The notes below the pieces were generated by a model. That model saw only the letters and a program-made list of their open reading frames with translations, did no database searches and was not told where the DNA came from. A stretch of DNA of 15,002 bases. Origin: JBHIFE01 sp046760985 (GTDB lineage Bacteria > Chloroflexota > Dehalococcoidia > Dehalococcoidales > RBG-16-60-22). Location: NCBI GenBank assembly GCA_046760985.1, contig JBHIFE010000031.1:1-15002 (forward strand), written 5' to 3'. Positions within the stretch are counted from its first letter, which is position 1, and each line of letters begins with the position of its first letter. Below are positions 1-6,890 of the stretch, piece after piece. A program made the position numbers and the translations under genes.

Positions 1-81
1 GGACAATGGGGGTGAGGTTATCAAATTAGTAATAGTAGGCGCAGGAAGTGAGTGGAATAGAACAGAATACATTACCCCTGC

Positions 82-468
82 TCAGGCTCTCCGAAGAATA
101 AGAGAGCCTATCATTACGACTATTCCTATTGCCAAGCCTATGGTGAAGGCGAATTCGGGCACTTCAACTCCGGTAGCATCAAATATGATAGTGCCCAGAA
201 GTGACCTCGTGCGCATCCAGCTCTCGCTCGGGTCATAGAGCCTTCTCAGCATGTATTCCAAGTCGGTAAGGGAGCAAGACCTTAATATCCCCACCCAAGA
301 CGCTGTCCCGAGACTTATTGCCAACGCGGTGACTCCGCAGTAGAAAAGCCGCCAGTTACGGCGCCGTTTGAAAAAGCCTAGCGCTAGAAGTACAACGGAA
401 ACAGCGAAAAAGCCTATGAGGAGAAGGTGTAGACTCATAACTGTATCAGCTAGAATTTTCCAGATCAT
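82..468 (-). CDS. DUF2784 family small membrane protein
   Basis: The family has no known biochemical role; it is a small inner-membrane protein. The sequence shows a first hydrophobic helix with a conserved His (LADTVMSLHLLLIG), a basic loop (KRRRNWR), a second hydrophobic segment, the hallmark SCSLTDLEYMLRR stretch (family form CPLTxLExxLR) and a final hydrophobic helix ending in RRA. I chose the ATG at 468 (MIWKIL) because a near-perfect extended -10 element at 498-506 predicts transcription starting near 491. An ATG at 483 is also in frame, but would leave a leader of only about 8 bases and no ribosome binding site. The 468 start is preceded by a G-rich GGTGGG. The gene is transcribed alone, divergent from the DUF1015 gene. 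Family assignment is fairly sure; function is unknown. Confidence 0.75.
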   Translation of the reverse strand: MIWKILADTVMSLHLLLIGFFAVSVVLLALGFFKRRRNWRLFYCGVTALAISLGTASWVGILRSCSLTDLEYMLRRLYDPSESWMRTRSLLGTIIFDATGVEVPEFAFTIGLAIGIVVMIGSLILRRA

Positions 469-497
469 CAACCCACCCAACATTTATCTACATTTTC

Positions 498-506
498 ATT
501 ATAGCA
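498..506 (-). promoter_or_regulatory. Extended -10 promoter for the DUF2784 gene
   Basis: On the minus strand the sequence reads TGCTATAAT, a perfect TATAAT preceded by the TGn extension. The -35 region is poor (TTAAAG at a 17-base spacing), as is common for extended -10 promoters. The rest of the gap up to the DUF1015 start at 778 holds no further gene. It contains a TTGACT at 670-675 that could be a -35 for the plus-strand gene, but no good -10 follows it. Confidence 0.5.
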
Positions 507-777
507 CTAGACCGAACTCTCTTTAACTTACCGTCCTGGACTTTGGCTGGTGCCATTGCCTGGGGTGTTTAACAGAGGGTGAGGTCAAGTTGTGGGGGCT
601 CAGTAAAATTCTCTCATTATTGTCCCAGCCCAACTTCCGCATCTTTTTGTCTCCGAACTGACGTTTTTATTGACTTAGTGATAGTCTGTATTCTTTAGCG
701 GCTTGCACCTTTGCCTGGCATGGAGTAAACTAAGCTGCGATGAAGCTCTCAAAACTGGTTTGAAAAGGGGAGTAGGC

Positions 778-2106
778 GTGGCTGACATTTATCCCTTTCG
801 GGGTGTACGCTATAATCAGCAGCTAGTGGAGAATTTCCCCAGAGTTATCTGTGCTCCCTCGGATAATCTTACCCCAGAGTTACGAAGGGAACTTTATCAC
901 CAGAGTGAGTATAATTTCGTTCGTCTGGATGCCCCCCTAGAGTCAGCCGATGATAAGTGTGAAGATTCAAAGTGGAAACGAGCTGCTGCCACTTTGAGTA
1001 ATTGGCTGGATAAGGGGATTCTTCAGATTGACGATGTACCAGCTATCTATCTTCATGACTATTACTTCACCTATCTGGGTAAGAAATACATGCGCCGTGG
1101 CATAATTGCCATAGTCCGACTGGAAGAATGGGACAAGATGGTTGTCCAGCGTCACGAAAAAATTCTGCCTGAAATCAAGAAATCACGCTTGATTCAGATA
1201 AGGAATTTGAAGGCGAACACCAGTTCACTGCTGGCTCTCTTTGAAGACCAAGAGGGGGAGGTTTTCTCACTGTTATCCAAAGCAAAACTAGGTAAACCCA
1301 TAATTAACCTGAGCATTGGTAATACTGAAGGAAGACACAAGATGTGGGCTATCACCGAGCCAGAACTTATCAATCAGATACGCACTAGCTTGGCTAAGAA
1401 GCCACTTTATATGGCTGACGGGCATCATCGGTATGAGAGCGCTCTTACCTATCGAGCGGAGAGACACGCTACCTGCCCATCCGTCTCCAGAGATGACCCC
1501 TGTAATTTTATAATGATGACCTTATCACCGTTCCCGGATCCGGGTCTGATTGTCTTACCGTTCCACCGTCTAATCCACGGTATGCCAGAGTCAGTTTTGA
1601 GCAGGCTACCGGTGGAACTTAAGAAATTCTTTGAGGTGGAAGAGTGGTCACTGGACACGCCAAATGTCTGGCAGAAGGTTGATAGTTTGCTGATCAATAC
1701 CGGCTCAGATAAGCCAGATGAAGTTGCCATGGTGCTTTTTGGTTTAATCAGCGATAAGCTCGTTGTTCTGAGAGTGCGTGACTTTGCTGCTGTAGCCAGG
1801 GCAATGCCTGCTTCTCAATCTGAGTTATATAAAAGGCTTGATGTTAGTATCGCCAATCAAATCATAATTGAGAAATTACTTAACATAGATGATGCCAAGA
1901 AAGATAAATTACTCGCTTTCAGTAATGACAGAAGTGATGCGGTAGGAAAAGTCTTGAGCGGTCAATATCAGTTAGCTCTTCTCCTGAGAGCAGCCAGAAT
2001 AGAGCAGATTATAAGCGTCTCTGATGCCGGTGAAGTAATGCCGGCGAAATCAAATCGCTTCTATCCCAAAGCACCAACGGGTTTTGTCTTCTACCGACTG
2101 GAGTGA
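778..2106 (+). CDS. DUF1015 family protein
   Basis: A cytoplasmic protein of 442 residues, full family length and of unproven function. The diagnostic motif MADGHHRYESALTY lies at about residues 212-225, and the C-terminus (KSNRFYPKAPTGFVF) has the usual KSTxFYPKxxxGLVF form, so the gene is complete. The open frame extends upstream to a TTG at 703. The GTG at 778 is the better start: the protein then begins MADIYPFRGVRYN, as family members do, and a GGGAG site lies about 7 bases upstream. From general knowledge, DUF1015 genes are often beside serA and serC, suggesting a link to serine or phosphohydroxy-acid metabolism. Here the neighbour is a serA-like gene, but in convergent orientation with only 6 bases between the stops. 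Family assignment is certain; the metabolic link is inference. Confidence 0.9.
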   Translation: MADIYPFRGVRYNQQLVENFPRVICAPSDNLTPELRRELYHQSEYNFVRLDAPLESADDKCEDSKWKRAAATLSNWLDKGILQIDDVPAIYLHDYYFTYLGKKYMRRGIIAIVRLEEWDKMVVQRHEKILPEIKKSRLIQIRNLKANTSSLLALFEDQEGEVFSLLSKAKLGKPIINLSIGNTEGRHKMWAITEPELINQIRTSLAKKPLYMADGHHRYESALTYRAERHATCPSVSRDDPCNFIMMTLSPFPDPGLIVLPFHRLIHGMPESVLSRLPVELKKFFEVEEWSLDTPNVWQKVDSLLINTGSDKPDEVAMVLFGLISDKLVVLRVRDFAAVARAMPASQSELYKRLDVSIANQIIIEKLLNIDDAKKDKLLAFSNDRSDAVGKVLSGQYQLALLLRAARIEQIISVSDAGEVMPAKSNRFYPKAPTGFVFYRLE

Positions 2107-2112
2107 AGAAGC

Positions 2113-3087
2113 CTACCGCCTGACCGAAGGACTATTCACCGGATATTTCGGAGGTCTTCCATTAAGAACAGCAACCACCTGCTCAGCTACAATGGTAGCA
2201 GCTAAACTTTGCGCCTCGGTGGTGGAAGCTGCTATGTGGGGAGTGTGGATTACATTGTCACACTTAAGCAGAACACACTCGGTAGCCGGCTCTTGACAAT
2301 AGACATCAACAGCTGCCCCAGCGATTTTCTTTTCTTTTATTACTTTAGCCAATGCCTCCTCGTCAATTAGCTCACCCCGAGCACAGTTAATGATGCGAAC
2401 CGTTGGCTTGACCCAAGCTAGCTCTTTGGCTCCAATTAGCCCCCTAGTTGATTCGGTCAATAAGGAGTGAAGTGTGATAAAGTCTGATTCCTTTAATAAT
2501 TTTTTCAGAGGAACGAGCTTCACCTGCAGATTCTGGGCATATTCAGTGGAAACGAAGGGGTCATGGGCGATGACCTCCATTTCAAAAGCCTTGGCGCGTT
2601 TGGCTACCTCTGTGCCTATTCTACCTAAACCAATTATGCCTAAGGTTTTGCCTCTGAGCTCGGTTCCCATAAATTCACTCTTAGCCCATACCCCGGACTT
2701 GAGCTTATCGTGTGCTTGAGGAATATGGCGTGCCAAAGCCAGTATCAAACCAAAGACATGTTCAGCAACAGCAACCGTACTAGATGTCGGTGCGTTTACT
2801 ACTAGGATACCCTCTTTAGTTGCTTCATTCACGTCGATATTGTCGACACCAATGCCCGCCCGGGCAATTACCTTAAGGTTCTTACCTGACTTTATGACCT
2901 CAGCCGGGACCTTGGTCTGACTGCGTACTATTAAAGCATGATAATTACCGATTATAGATTTAAGTTCTTCAGGTTTTAGACCTAACCTGATATCTACCTC
3001 GGCTCCAGCTTTATTGAGGATGTCCAGACCTTCGCCAGAAATGCGATCAGCCACTAAAATGTTCATCTTATTAACTTTACGTATCAT
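2113..3087 (-). CDS. serA: D-3-phosphoglycerate dehydrogenase-like 2-hydroxyacid dehydrogenase, short form
   Basis: Likely a cytoplasmic NAD-dependent dehydrogenase oxidising 3-phosphoglycerate to 3-phosphohydroxypyruvate, the first step of serine synthesis. The sequence shows an N-terminal substrate domain (MNILVADRISGEGLDIL), the GIGVDNID segment, a Rossmann motif GIIGLGRIGTEVAKR, and the catalytic set: Arg in NCARGELID, Glu in DVYCQEP and His in HTPHIAAST. The protein ends at PPKYPVNSPSVRR, just where long SerA proteins (about 525 residues) continue into the intervening and ACT regulatory domains. It is therefore a 324-residue short form without the serine-sensing part. The start may be the ATG at 3087 or the one at 3066 (MNILVAD, the usual family N-terminus); neither has a strong ribosome binding site. 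A related 2-hydroxyacid dehydrogenase specificity cannot be excluded. Confidence 0.85.
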   Translation of the reverse strand: MIRKVNKMNILVADRISGEGLDILNKAGAEVDIRLGLKPEELKSIIGNYHALIVRSQTKVPAEVIKSGKNLKVIARAGIGVDNIDVNEATKEGILVVNAPTSSTVAVAEHVFGLILALARHIPQAHDKLKSGVWAKSEFMGTELRGKTLGIIGLGRIGTEVAKRAKAFEMEVIAHDPFVSTEYAQNLQVKLVPLKKLLKESDFITLHSLLTESTRGLIGAKELAWVKPTVRIINCARGELIDEEALAKVIKEKKIAGAAVDVYCQEPATECVLLKCDNVIHTPHIAASTTEAQSLAATIVAEQVVAVLNGRPPKYPVNSPSVRR

Positions 3088-3117
3088 GGTAAAAATTATT
3101 AAAAATCACTAATAGAT

Positions 3118-3146
3118 ACTTTAGTCGCCTGATTAAGCCCTGTCAA
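3118..3146 (-). promoter_or_regulatory. Predicted sigma-70 promoter for the serA-like gene
   Basis: The minus strand has a perfect TTGACA -35 at 3141-3146, a 17-base spacer and a TAAAGT -10 (4 of 6) at 3118-3123. The predicted start near 3111 leaves a leader of about 24 or 45 bases, depending on which ATG is used. Confidence 0.45.
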
Positions 3147-3248
3147 GGATGCCAAGTTTTAGTCCATAAAGAGGGCGGAGGCTTCTACAGATTTTTGAAT
3201 TAGACAGCCACTGCCAATTACGAATATTTTTGCCTTATCAAATGAAGC

Positions 3249-3265
3249 TTGACACCGCTTGTCAA
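3249..3265. promoter_or_regulatory. Perfect inverted repeat TTGACA-N5-TGTCAA, candidate operator
   Basis: The two 6-base arms match exactly around CCGCT. The left arm is the -35 box itself and the right arm lies inside the promoter spacer, where a bound dimeric repressor would block RNA polymerase. The arms resemble neither the FNR (TTGAT-N4-ATCAA) nor the CRP (TGTGA-N6-TCACA) consensus exactly, so I assign no regulator. Confidence 0.4.
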
Positions 3266-3278
3266 CTTGGATTAGAAT
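3249..3278 (+). promoter_or_regulatory. Predicted sigma-70 promoter of the hydrogenase operon
   Basis: A perfect TTGACA -35 at 3249-3254 is followed by an 18-base spacer and TAGAAT (5 of 6) at 3273-3278. This is the best plus-strand match in the gap before hyaA. Transcription would begin near 3285 and leave a leader of about 250 bases. Prediction is by consensus only. Confidence 0.5.
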
Positions 3279-3537
3279 TGCCTGCGGGAAACCTGTTAAG
3301 TTTGACCCTTTGCGCTGCAAACCAAAATTACTATAGCCTAGTTATTTGCTGCTGAGCGATAGGCGTTGAGGATATCGTTGAAAATAACGAAGCCCGCTGT
3401 ATTTGGGAAGAGCGAGTTAAGAAACTGCATCACATCTAGCCGCATTGTATCTATATTCCACAAACAGACCCCGGTTGACTATATAAGCGGAACTTTGGGG
3501 GATAGTTGTACCTAAAAATAGCAGAAAGGAGTTTTGC

Positions 3538-4650
3538 ATGGACACATTCTCACTAAGGTCGCCGGAAATGACCCGGAGAGAATTCCTGAAGATTGCTAGT
3601 GCTTCGCTAGCCCTTTTGGGACTTAGCCAAGCGCTAACGCCCCAGGTGGCAAAGGCTCTGGAAGAGTCTCTAGGTAAAACTGCGGTAGTATGGCTAGAAG
3701 GTCAGGACTGCGCTGGCTGCTCGGAGTCCTTCCTCAACAGCCTAGAACCACTGGCAACTTCTATATTACTTGACAGTATCTCGCTACGTTACCACGAGAC
3801 GGTTATGGCTGCTTCAGGACACCAGGCTGAGGAAGCCCGAGCGAGGACTATTGAAGAAGGCGGTTACCTCCTAGTGATAGAAGGCTCAATCCCGGTAGCT
3901 GAGGATGGCTTATTCTGCACTGTTGGTGGCAAGACCTTCAAGGATATTGTGCGGGAGACAGCAAGTAAGGCAGCAGCTATCATCCCGGTTGGCGCCTGTG
4001 CTACCTACGGTGGTATTCCACGCTCCGGTCCTACCGATGCCGTTGGTTACCTATTCCGTGGTACTCAGCGACACCACTATTTTGACGATGTCACCGCTGG
4101 CAAACCGGTAATCAACCTGCCGACCTGTCCAGTACATCCTGAGCGGCTGGTGGCGGTTATTGTTCATTACTTGACTTTTGGTACCGTACCACCGCTGGAT
4201 GATTTTAACCGGCCGCTGGCTTTCTACGGTTTCAACCAACACGAAAGCTGTGAGCGGCGCGGGCACTTTGATGCCGGTCGCTTTATGATTGACTGGGGAG
4301 ACCCACGGCAGCATGAGTGGTGCCTTTACCTCAAGGGTTGCCGTGGTCCCTGGGCTTACCAGGACTGCTGGAAACGACTGTGGAACAACCGAACAAACTA
4401 CTGTATCCAGGCTAACACCCCTTGCGTGGCGTGTTCTGAACCTGAGTTTTATGAATCTTTCAGCCCCATTTATGAACGCCGGTTTGACATAGAACTGCCG
4501 GGTATTGGTCGAGTGGATGTAGATAAGGTTTTGGCAACTATTGCCGGCGTTACCGCCGCCGGTGTGGGAGCTGATATGGTAATAAGCCGTGTCACAGAAA
4601 GAAAGAACAATAACACAGCTAAAGAAAAGGCAGGAGTAAAGGAGAGCTAA
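3538..4650 (+). CDS. hyaA: [NiFe] hydrogenase small (Fe-S) subunit, Tat-exported
   Basis: This subunit carries electrons from the Ni-Fe site to the cytochrome b outside the membrane. A twin-arginine signal (TRREFLKIA, Arg13-Arg14, then a hydrophobic stretch to about residue 40) exports the folded dimer. Cluster ligands are visible: proximal Cys58, Cys61 (CAGCSES), Cys154 (GACATYGG) and Cys197 (LPTCPVHP); distal His235, Cys238, Cys262, Cys268; medial Cys277, Cys289, Cys296, Cys299. Cys289 sits where standard enzymes have Pro (WPVxAGHPC), so the medial cluster is predicted to be [4Fe-4S] instead of [3Fe-4S]. The extra proximal cysteines of O2-tolerant enzymes are absent. The C-terminus has an alanine- and glycine-rich helix (about 329-350), the usual membrane anchor. 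The start follows AAAGGAG at 3525-3531. It is first in the operon; hyaB starts one base after its stop. Confidence 0.97.
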   Translation: MDTFSLRSPEMTRREFLKIASASLALLGLSQALTPQVAKALEESLGKTAVVWLEGQDCAGCSESFLNSLEPLATSILLDSISLRYHETVMAASGHQAEEARARTIEEGGYLLVIEGSIPVAEDGLFCTVGGKTFKDIVRETASKAAAIIPVGACATYGGIPRSGPTDAVGYLFRGTQRHHYFDDVTAGKPVINLPTCPVHPERLVAVIVHYLTFGTVPPLDDFNRPLAFYGFNQHESCERRGHFDAGRFMIDWGDPRQHEWCLYLKGCRGPWAYQDCWKRLWNNRTNYCIQANTPCVACSEPEFYESFSPIYERRFDIELPGIGRVDVDKVLATIAGVTAAGVGADMVISRVTERKNNNTAKEKAGVKES

Positions 4651-4651
4651 T

Positions 4652-6238
4652 ATGGCACACCGTATTGTAATTGACCCGATAACACGTATTGAAGGTCACC
4701 TTAAGATAGAGGCGGAGGTAGAAAATGGACGGGTGAAAGAGGCATGGTCTGCCGGTACCATGGCACGAGGCTGGGAAGTGCTGCTTCGGGACAAAGACCC
4801 GAGGGATGCCCCATATATAACCGGTCGCGTTTGTGCCGTCTGTGAAGGAGTACATACTGTCGCCTCAGCCCAGGCACTAGACCACGCCTTTGACATTGAA
4901 GTGCCGGAAGCAGGCAGACTGATGCGTAACCTCTTTTGCTCCGGACTTTACATGCACGACCATTATATCCATTTCTACATACTCTCAGCGCTTGATTACT
5001 TAGACATCATGGCTGTAGCCGAATACAAGGGCGTTGACCCCCACCTGCAGGCAGTCAGGGACAAAATAGTAAGTCTCGTTGAGAAGAAAGATACCTCCCC
5101 GTTTACCCCCCGTTACCCACCAGATGAGTTTTCTGTAGCCGACCCGGAAGTGGTAACCACCCTAGTATCTCATTATATTAAAGCAGTAGAGTTAAAAGCC
5201 AAGTCACAGAAGATGCTGAATATAATCGCTGGCATACAGCCCAATCCCGCCACCATCATGGTCGGCGGCTGTACGGCTACCCCTTCAAGGGAAGAACTTT
5301 TACAGTTCAGAGCCCTGTGGGAAGAACAGCTAAAGTTCGTGAATGAAGTTTATATTCCCGATGTGGTGGCAGTAGGCACCGGACCATTGCTACCCCTAGC
5401 CACAGCCGGTCTGGGTGCCGCTCATAACAACTACCTCTGCTACCCGATGTTTCCCCAGGATAACCCCCGAAACCGTGCTGATTATGCCCTGGGCGGGAGC
5501 AACCACCTGATAAGCGGTGGGGTTATCACCGGTGGGGCTACCAACCCGGCACAAGCCGTTGATTTCGGCAGGATTACCGAGGCAGTTGAACATTCGTGGT
5601 ATAACTACCCGCCTGGAGTTAGCCACCTCCATCCCAGCGTTGGGGTCACTGAGTTTAATCCCAGGAAAAATGATGCCTATTCGTTCGTCAAAGCACCACG
5701 CTACGATGGGTTGCCCATGGAAGTTGGTCCCTTAGCCAGAGGACTGGTCAACCAATATCCTGAGTTGATGGACCTAATCAAGGCGGGGGGCAAGCCCGGT
5801 GCGGTGGCTCGCCACTTCTGCCGTGCCATTGAATCAAGAATCATTGGCGAGGCGGGACTTGCCTGGATTGACCGGTTGATTGAGTTAGCCACCGCTGGTT
5901 CCATCGTCGGCGTGAGAGAGAAGCCAGTGCCTAAATCAGCTCGTGGCATGGGAGCCTGGGATGCGCCCAGAGGGGCTCTGGCACACTGGGTGGATATTGA
6001 AGACCACCGTATCAGGAACTATCAGATGGTAGTGCCCACCACCTGGAATGCATCACCCAGGGATGAGAAAGGTGTCAGGGGTCCTTATGAGGAGTCACTT
6101 ATCGGTGCACCCGTCCCCGACCCGGAAAACCCGATCAATCTGGTGCGCATCATACGCTCCTTTGACCCGTGTCTCGCCTGCGCGATACACCTCATTGACC
6201 CGGAGACAAACGATATTAAGGTATATAAGGTAACTTAG
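4652..6238 (+). CDS. hyaB: [NiFe] hydrogenase large subunit
   Basis: The catalytic subunit splits H2 at a Ni-Fe(CN)2CO centre. The N-terminal RIEGHLKIE motif holds the proton-relay Glu14. The first metal motif is GRVCAVCEGVH (Cys61, Cys64, His68) and the second is SFDPCLACAIH near the C-terminus. These provide the four Ni ligands, all Cys; there is no selenocysteine codon. The APRG motif (WDAPRGALAHW) is present. After the last His a 15-residue tail (LIDPETNDIKVYKVT) remains, to be removed by the HyaD protease once Ni is inserted. The second metal motif fits the group 1 uptake pattern. In the first, the residue after the first Cys is Ala rather than the usual Gly or Arg. It is co-translated with hyaA and rides on its Tat signal to the outer face of the membrane. 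The ribosome binding site is GGAG in the end of hyaA. Confidence 0.97.
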   Translation: MAHRIVIDPITRIEGHLKIEAEVENGRVKEAWSAGTMARGWEVLLRDKDPRDAPYITGRVCAVCEGVHTVASAQALDHAFDIEVPEAGRLMRNLFCSGLYMHDHYIHFYILSALDYLDIMAVAEYKGVDPHLQAVRDKIVSLVEKKDTSPFTPRYPPDEFSVADPEVVTTLVSHYIKAVELKAKSQKMLNIIAGIQPNPATIMVGGCTATPSREELLQFRALWEEQLKFVNEVYIPDVVAVGTGPLLPLATAGLGAAHNNYLCYPMFPQDNPRNRADYALGGSNHLISGGVITGGATNPAQAVDFGRITEAVEHSWYNYPPGVSHLHPSVGVTEFNPRKNDAYSFVKAPRYDGLPMEVGPLARGLVNQYPELMDLIKAGGKPGAVARHFCRAIESRIIGEAGLAWIDRLIELATAGSIVGVREKPVPKSARGMGAWDAPRGALAHWVDIEDHRIRNYQMVVPTTWNASPRDEKGVRGPYEESLIGAPVPDPENPINLVRIIRSFDPCLACAIHLIDPETNDIKVYKVT

Positions 6239-6249
6239 GAGGTACAATC

Positions 6250-6861
6250 ATGGCAACAACACATATTAGAGCGGTGCGCCATCCTCTAACCTACCGCGTT
6301 CTTCATGAACTAAGGATGACATCTATCGTGCTCTTGATCATTACCGGATTTTATATCCACCGCCCCTTTGTGGCAGACGGTGGCGGCTTCCTCATGTCCC
6401 TGATGCGTGGAGTCCATTTCTTCGCTGCCGGCGTCCTGATTATCGTGGTATTGCTTCGTATTCTGGGAACATTTTTCGGACCTTACCGCGACTGGCCGTC
6501 CTTCATTCCACACCGTGAAGACTTAAAGTTGATGCCTAAAGTTATCACCTATTACCTTCATCTCGGTCTTATGCCTGACATAACAAGGAAATATAATGCC
6601 TTGCAGATGATTACTTACATCGTGCTTCTCTTTCTGGTCCTGTTTCAGATAATCACGGGCTTTGCCTTACAGTACCCAGACGGCTGGCTTAGCTGGCTTA
6701 CTTACGGTCTCTTCAACAATGAGATTGAAGTCCGGTTAGCCCACTATATCTTCACCTGGCTATTTCTCCTTTTCCTGATAATTCACACGTACCTTGCCAT
6801 TCGGGAAAGCCCCCAGATTATGAAGGAAATCCACCTCCTGCCCCCGTTTGGAGGAGAGTAA
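6250..6861 (+). CDS. hyaC: Hydrogenase di-heme cytochrome b subunit
   Basis: This integral membrane anchor passes electrons from the small subunit to the quinone pool. Four transmembrane helices lie at about residues 24-42, 55-76, 120-141 and 164-184. Candidate heme ligands are His19, His56, His165 and His179. The 14-residue spacing of the last two equals that of the paired histidines of the Wolinella HydC cytochrome. The start follows GGAGG at the hyaB stop, 11 bases downstream of it. With HyaA and HyaB it forms a membrane-bound respiratory H2-uptake complex. Length (203 residues) is a little below the common 220-240. Confidence 0.92.
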   Translation: MATTHIRAVRHPLTYRVLHELRMTSIVLLIITGFYIHRPFVADGGGFLMSLMRGVHFFAAGVLIIVVLLRILGTFFGPYRDWPSFIPHREDLKLMPKVITYYLHLGLMPDITRKYNALQMITYIVLLFLVLFQIITGFALQYPDGWLSWLTYGLFNNEIEVRLAHYIFTWLFLLFLIIHTYLAIRESPQIMKEIHLLPPFGGE

Positions 6862-6890
6862 AAAGATAAGCGAGAGGAGAAGAGCTTCGC

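Larger units (their letters stand above)
3088..3537. other. 450-base intergenic region between divergent serA-like and hydrogenase units
   Basis: No convincing gene lies here. It contains the minus-strand serA promoter (3118-3146), the plus-strand promoter with its dyad (3249-3278) and small dyads TTTGC-GCT-GCAAA at 3309-3321 and TCGTT-N6-AACGA at 3375-3390. A TTGACT at 3475-3480 followed directly by TATATAAG could be a second, weaker start nearer hyaA. The AAAGGAG at 3525-3531 is the hyaA ribosome binding site. Two short open stretches, 3356-3439 and 3366-3515, lack start or binding signals. I recognise no riboswitch. Confidence 0.6.

Noticed and set aside
84..109. Perfect 8-base stem AGGCTCTC / GAGAGCCT at the end of the DUF2784 gene
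   Set aside because: It overlaps the stop codon and no T-rich tract follows on the minus strand, so I do not call it a terminator.
1..238. Open frame entering from the left edge with a Rossmann-like KLVIVGAGS segment
   Set aside because: It has no supported start. Most of its length is antisense to the well supported DUF2784 gene, and the rest does not continue as a recognisable domain.
703..777. N-terminal extension of the DUF1015 protein from a TTG
   Set aside because: Family proteins begin at the MADIYPFRG segment, and the GTG at 778 has a proper GGGAG site.
3356..3439. 27-codon open stretch with coding-like composition (VEDIVENNEARCIWEER)
   Set aside because: It has no start codon, is preceded directly by TGA and is too short to support a gene or pseudogene.
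3366..3515. 49-codon TTG-started frame upstream of hyaA
   Set aside because: No ribosome binding site and no recognisable protein pattern.
3709..4020. Possible O2-tolerant (six-Cys proximal cluster) hydrogenase
   Set aside because: The motif is CAGC, not CTCC, and GACATYGG lacks the second extra Cys, so the proximal cluster is the standard four-Cys type.
6164..6190. Possible [NiFeSe] enzyme because of the medial Cys in the small subunit
   Set aside because: The first Cys codon of the L2 motif is TGT, not TGA, so there is no selenocysteine at the active site.
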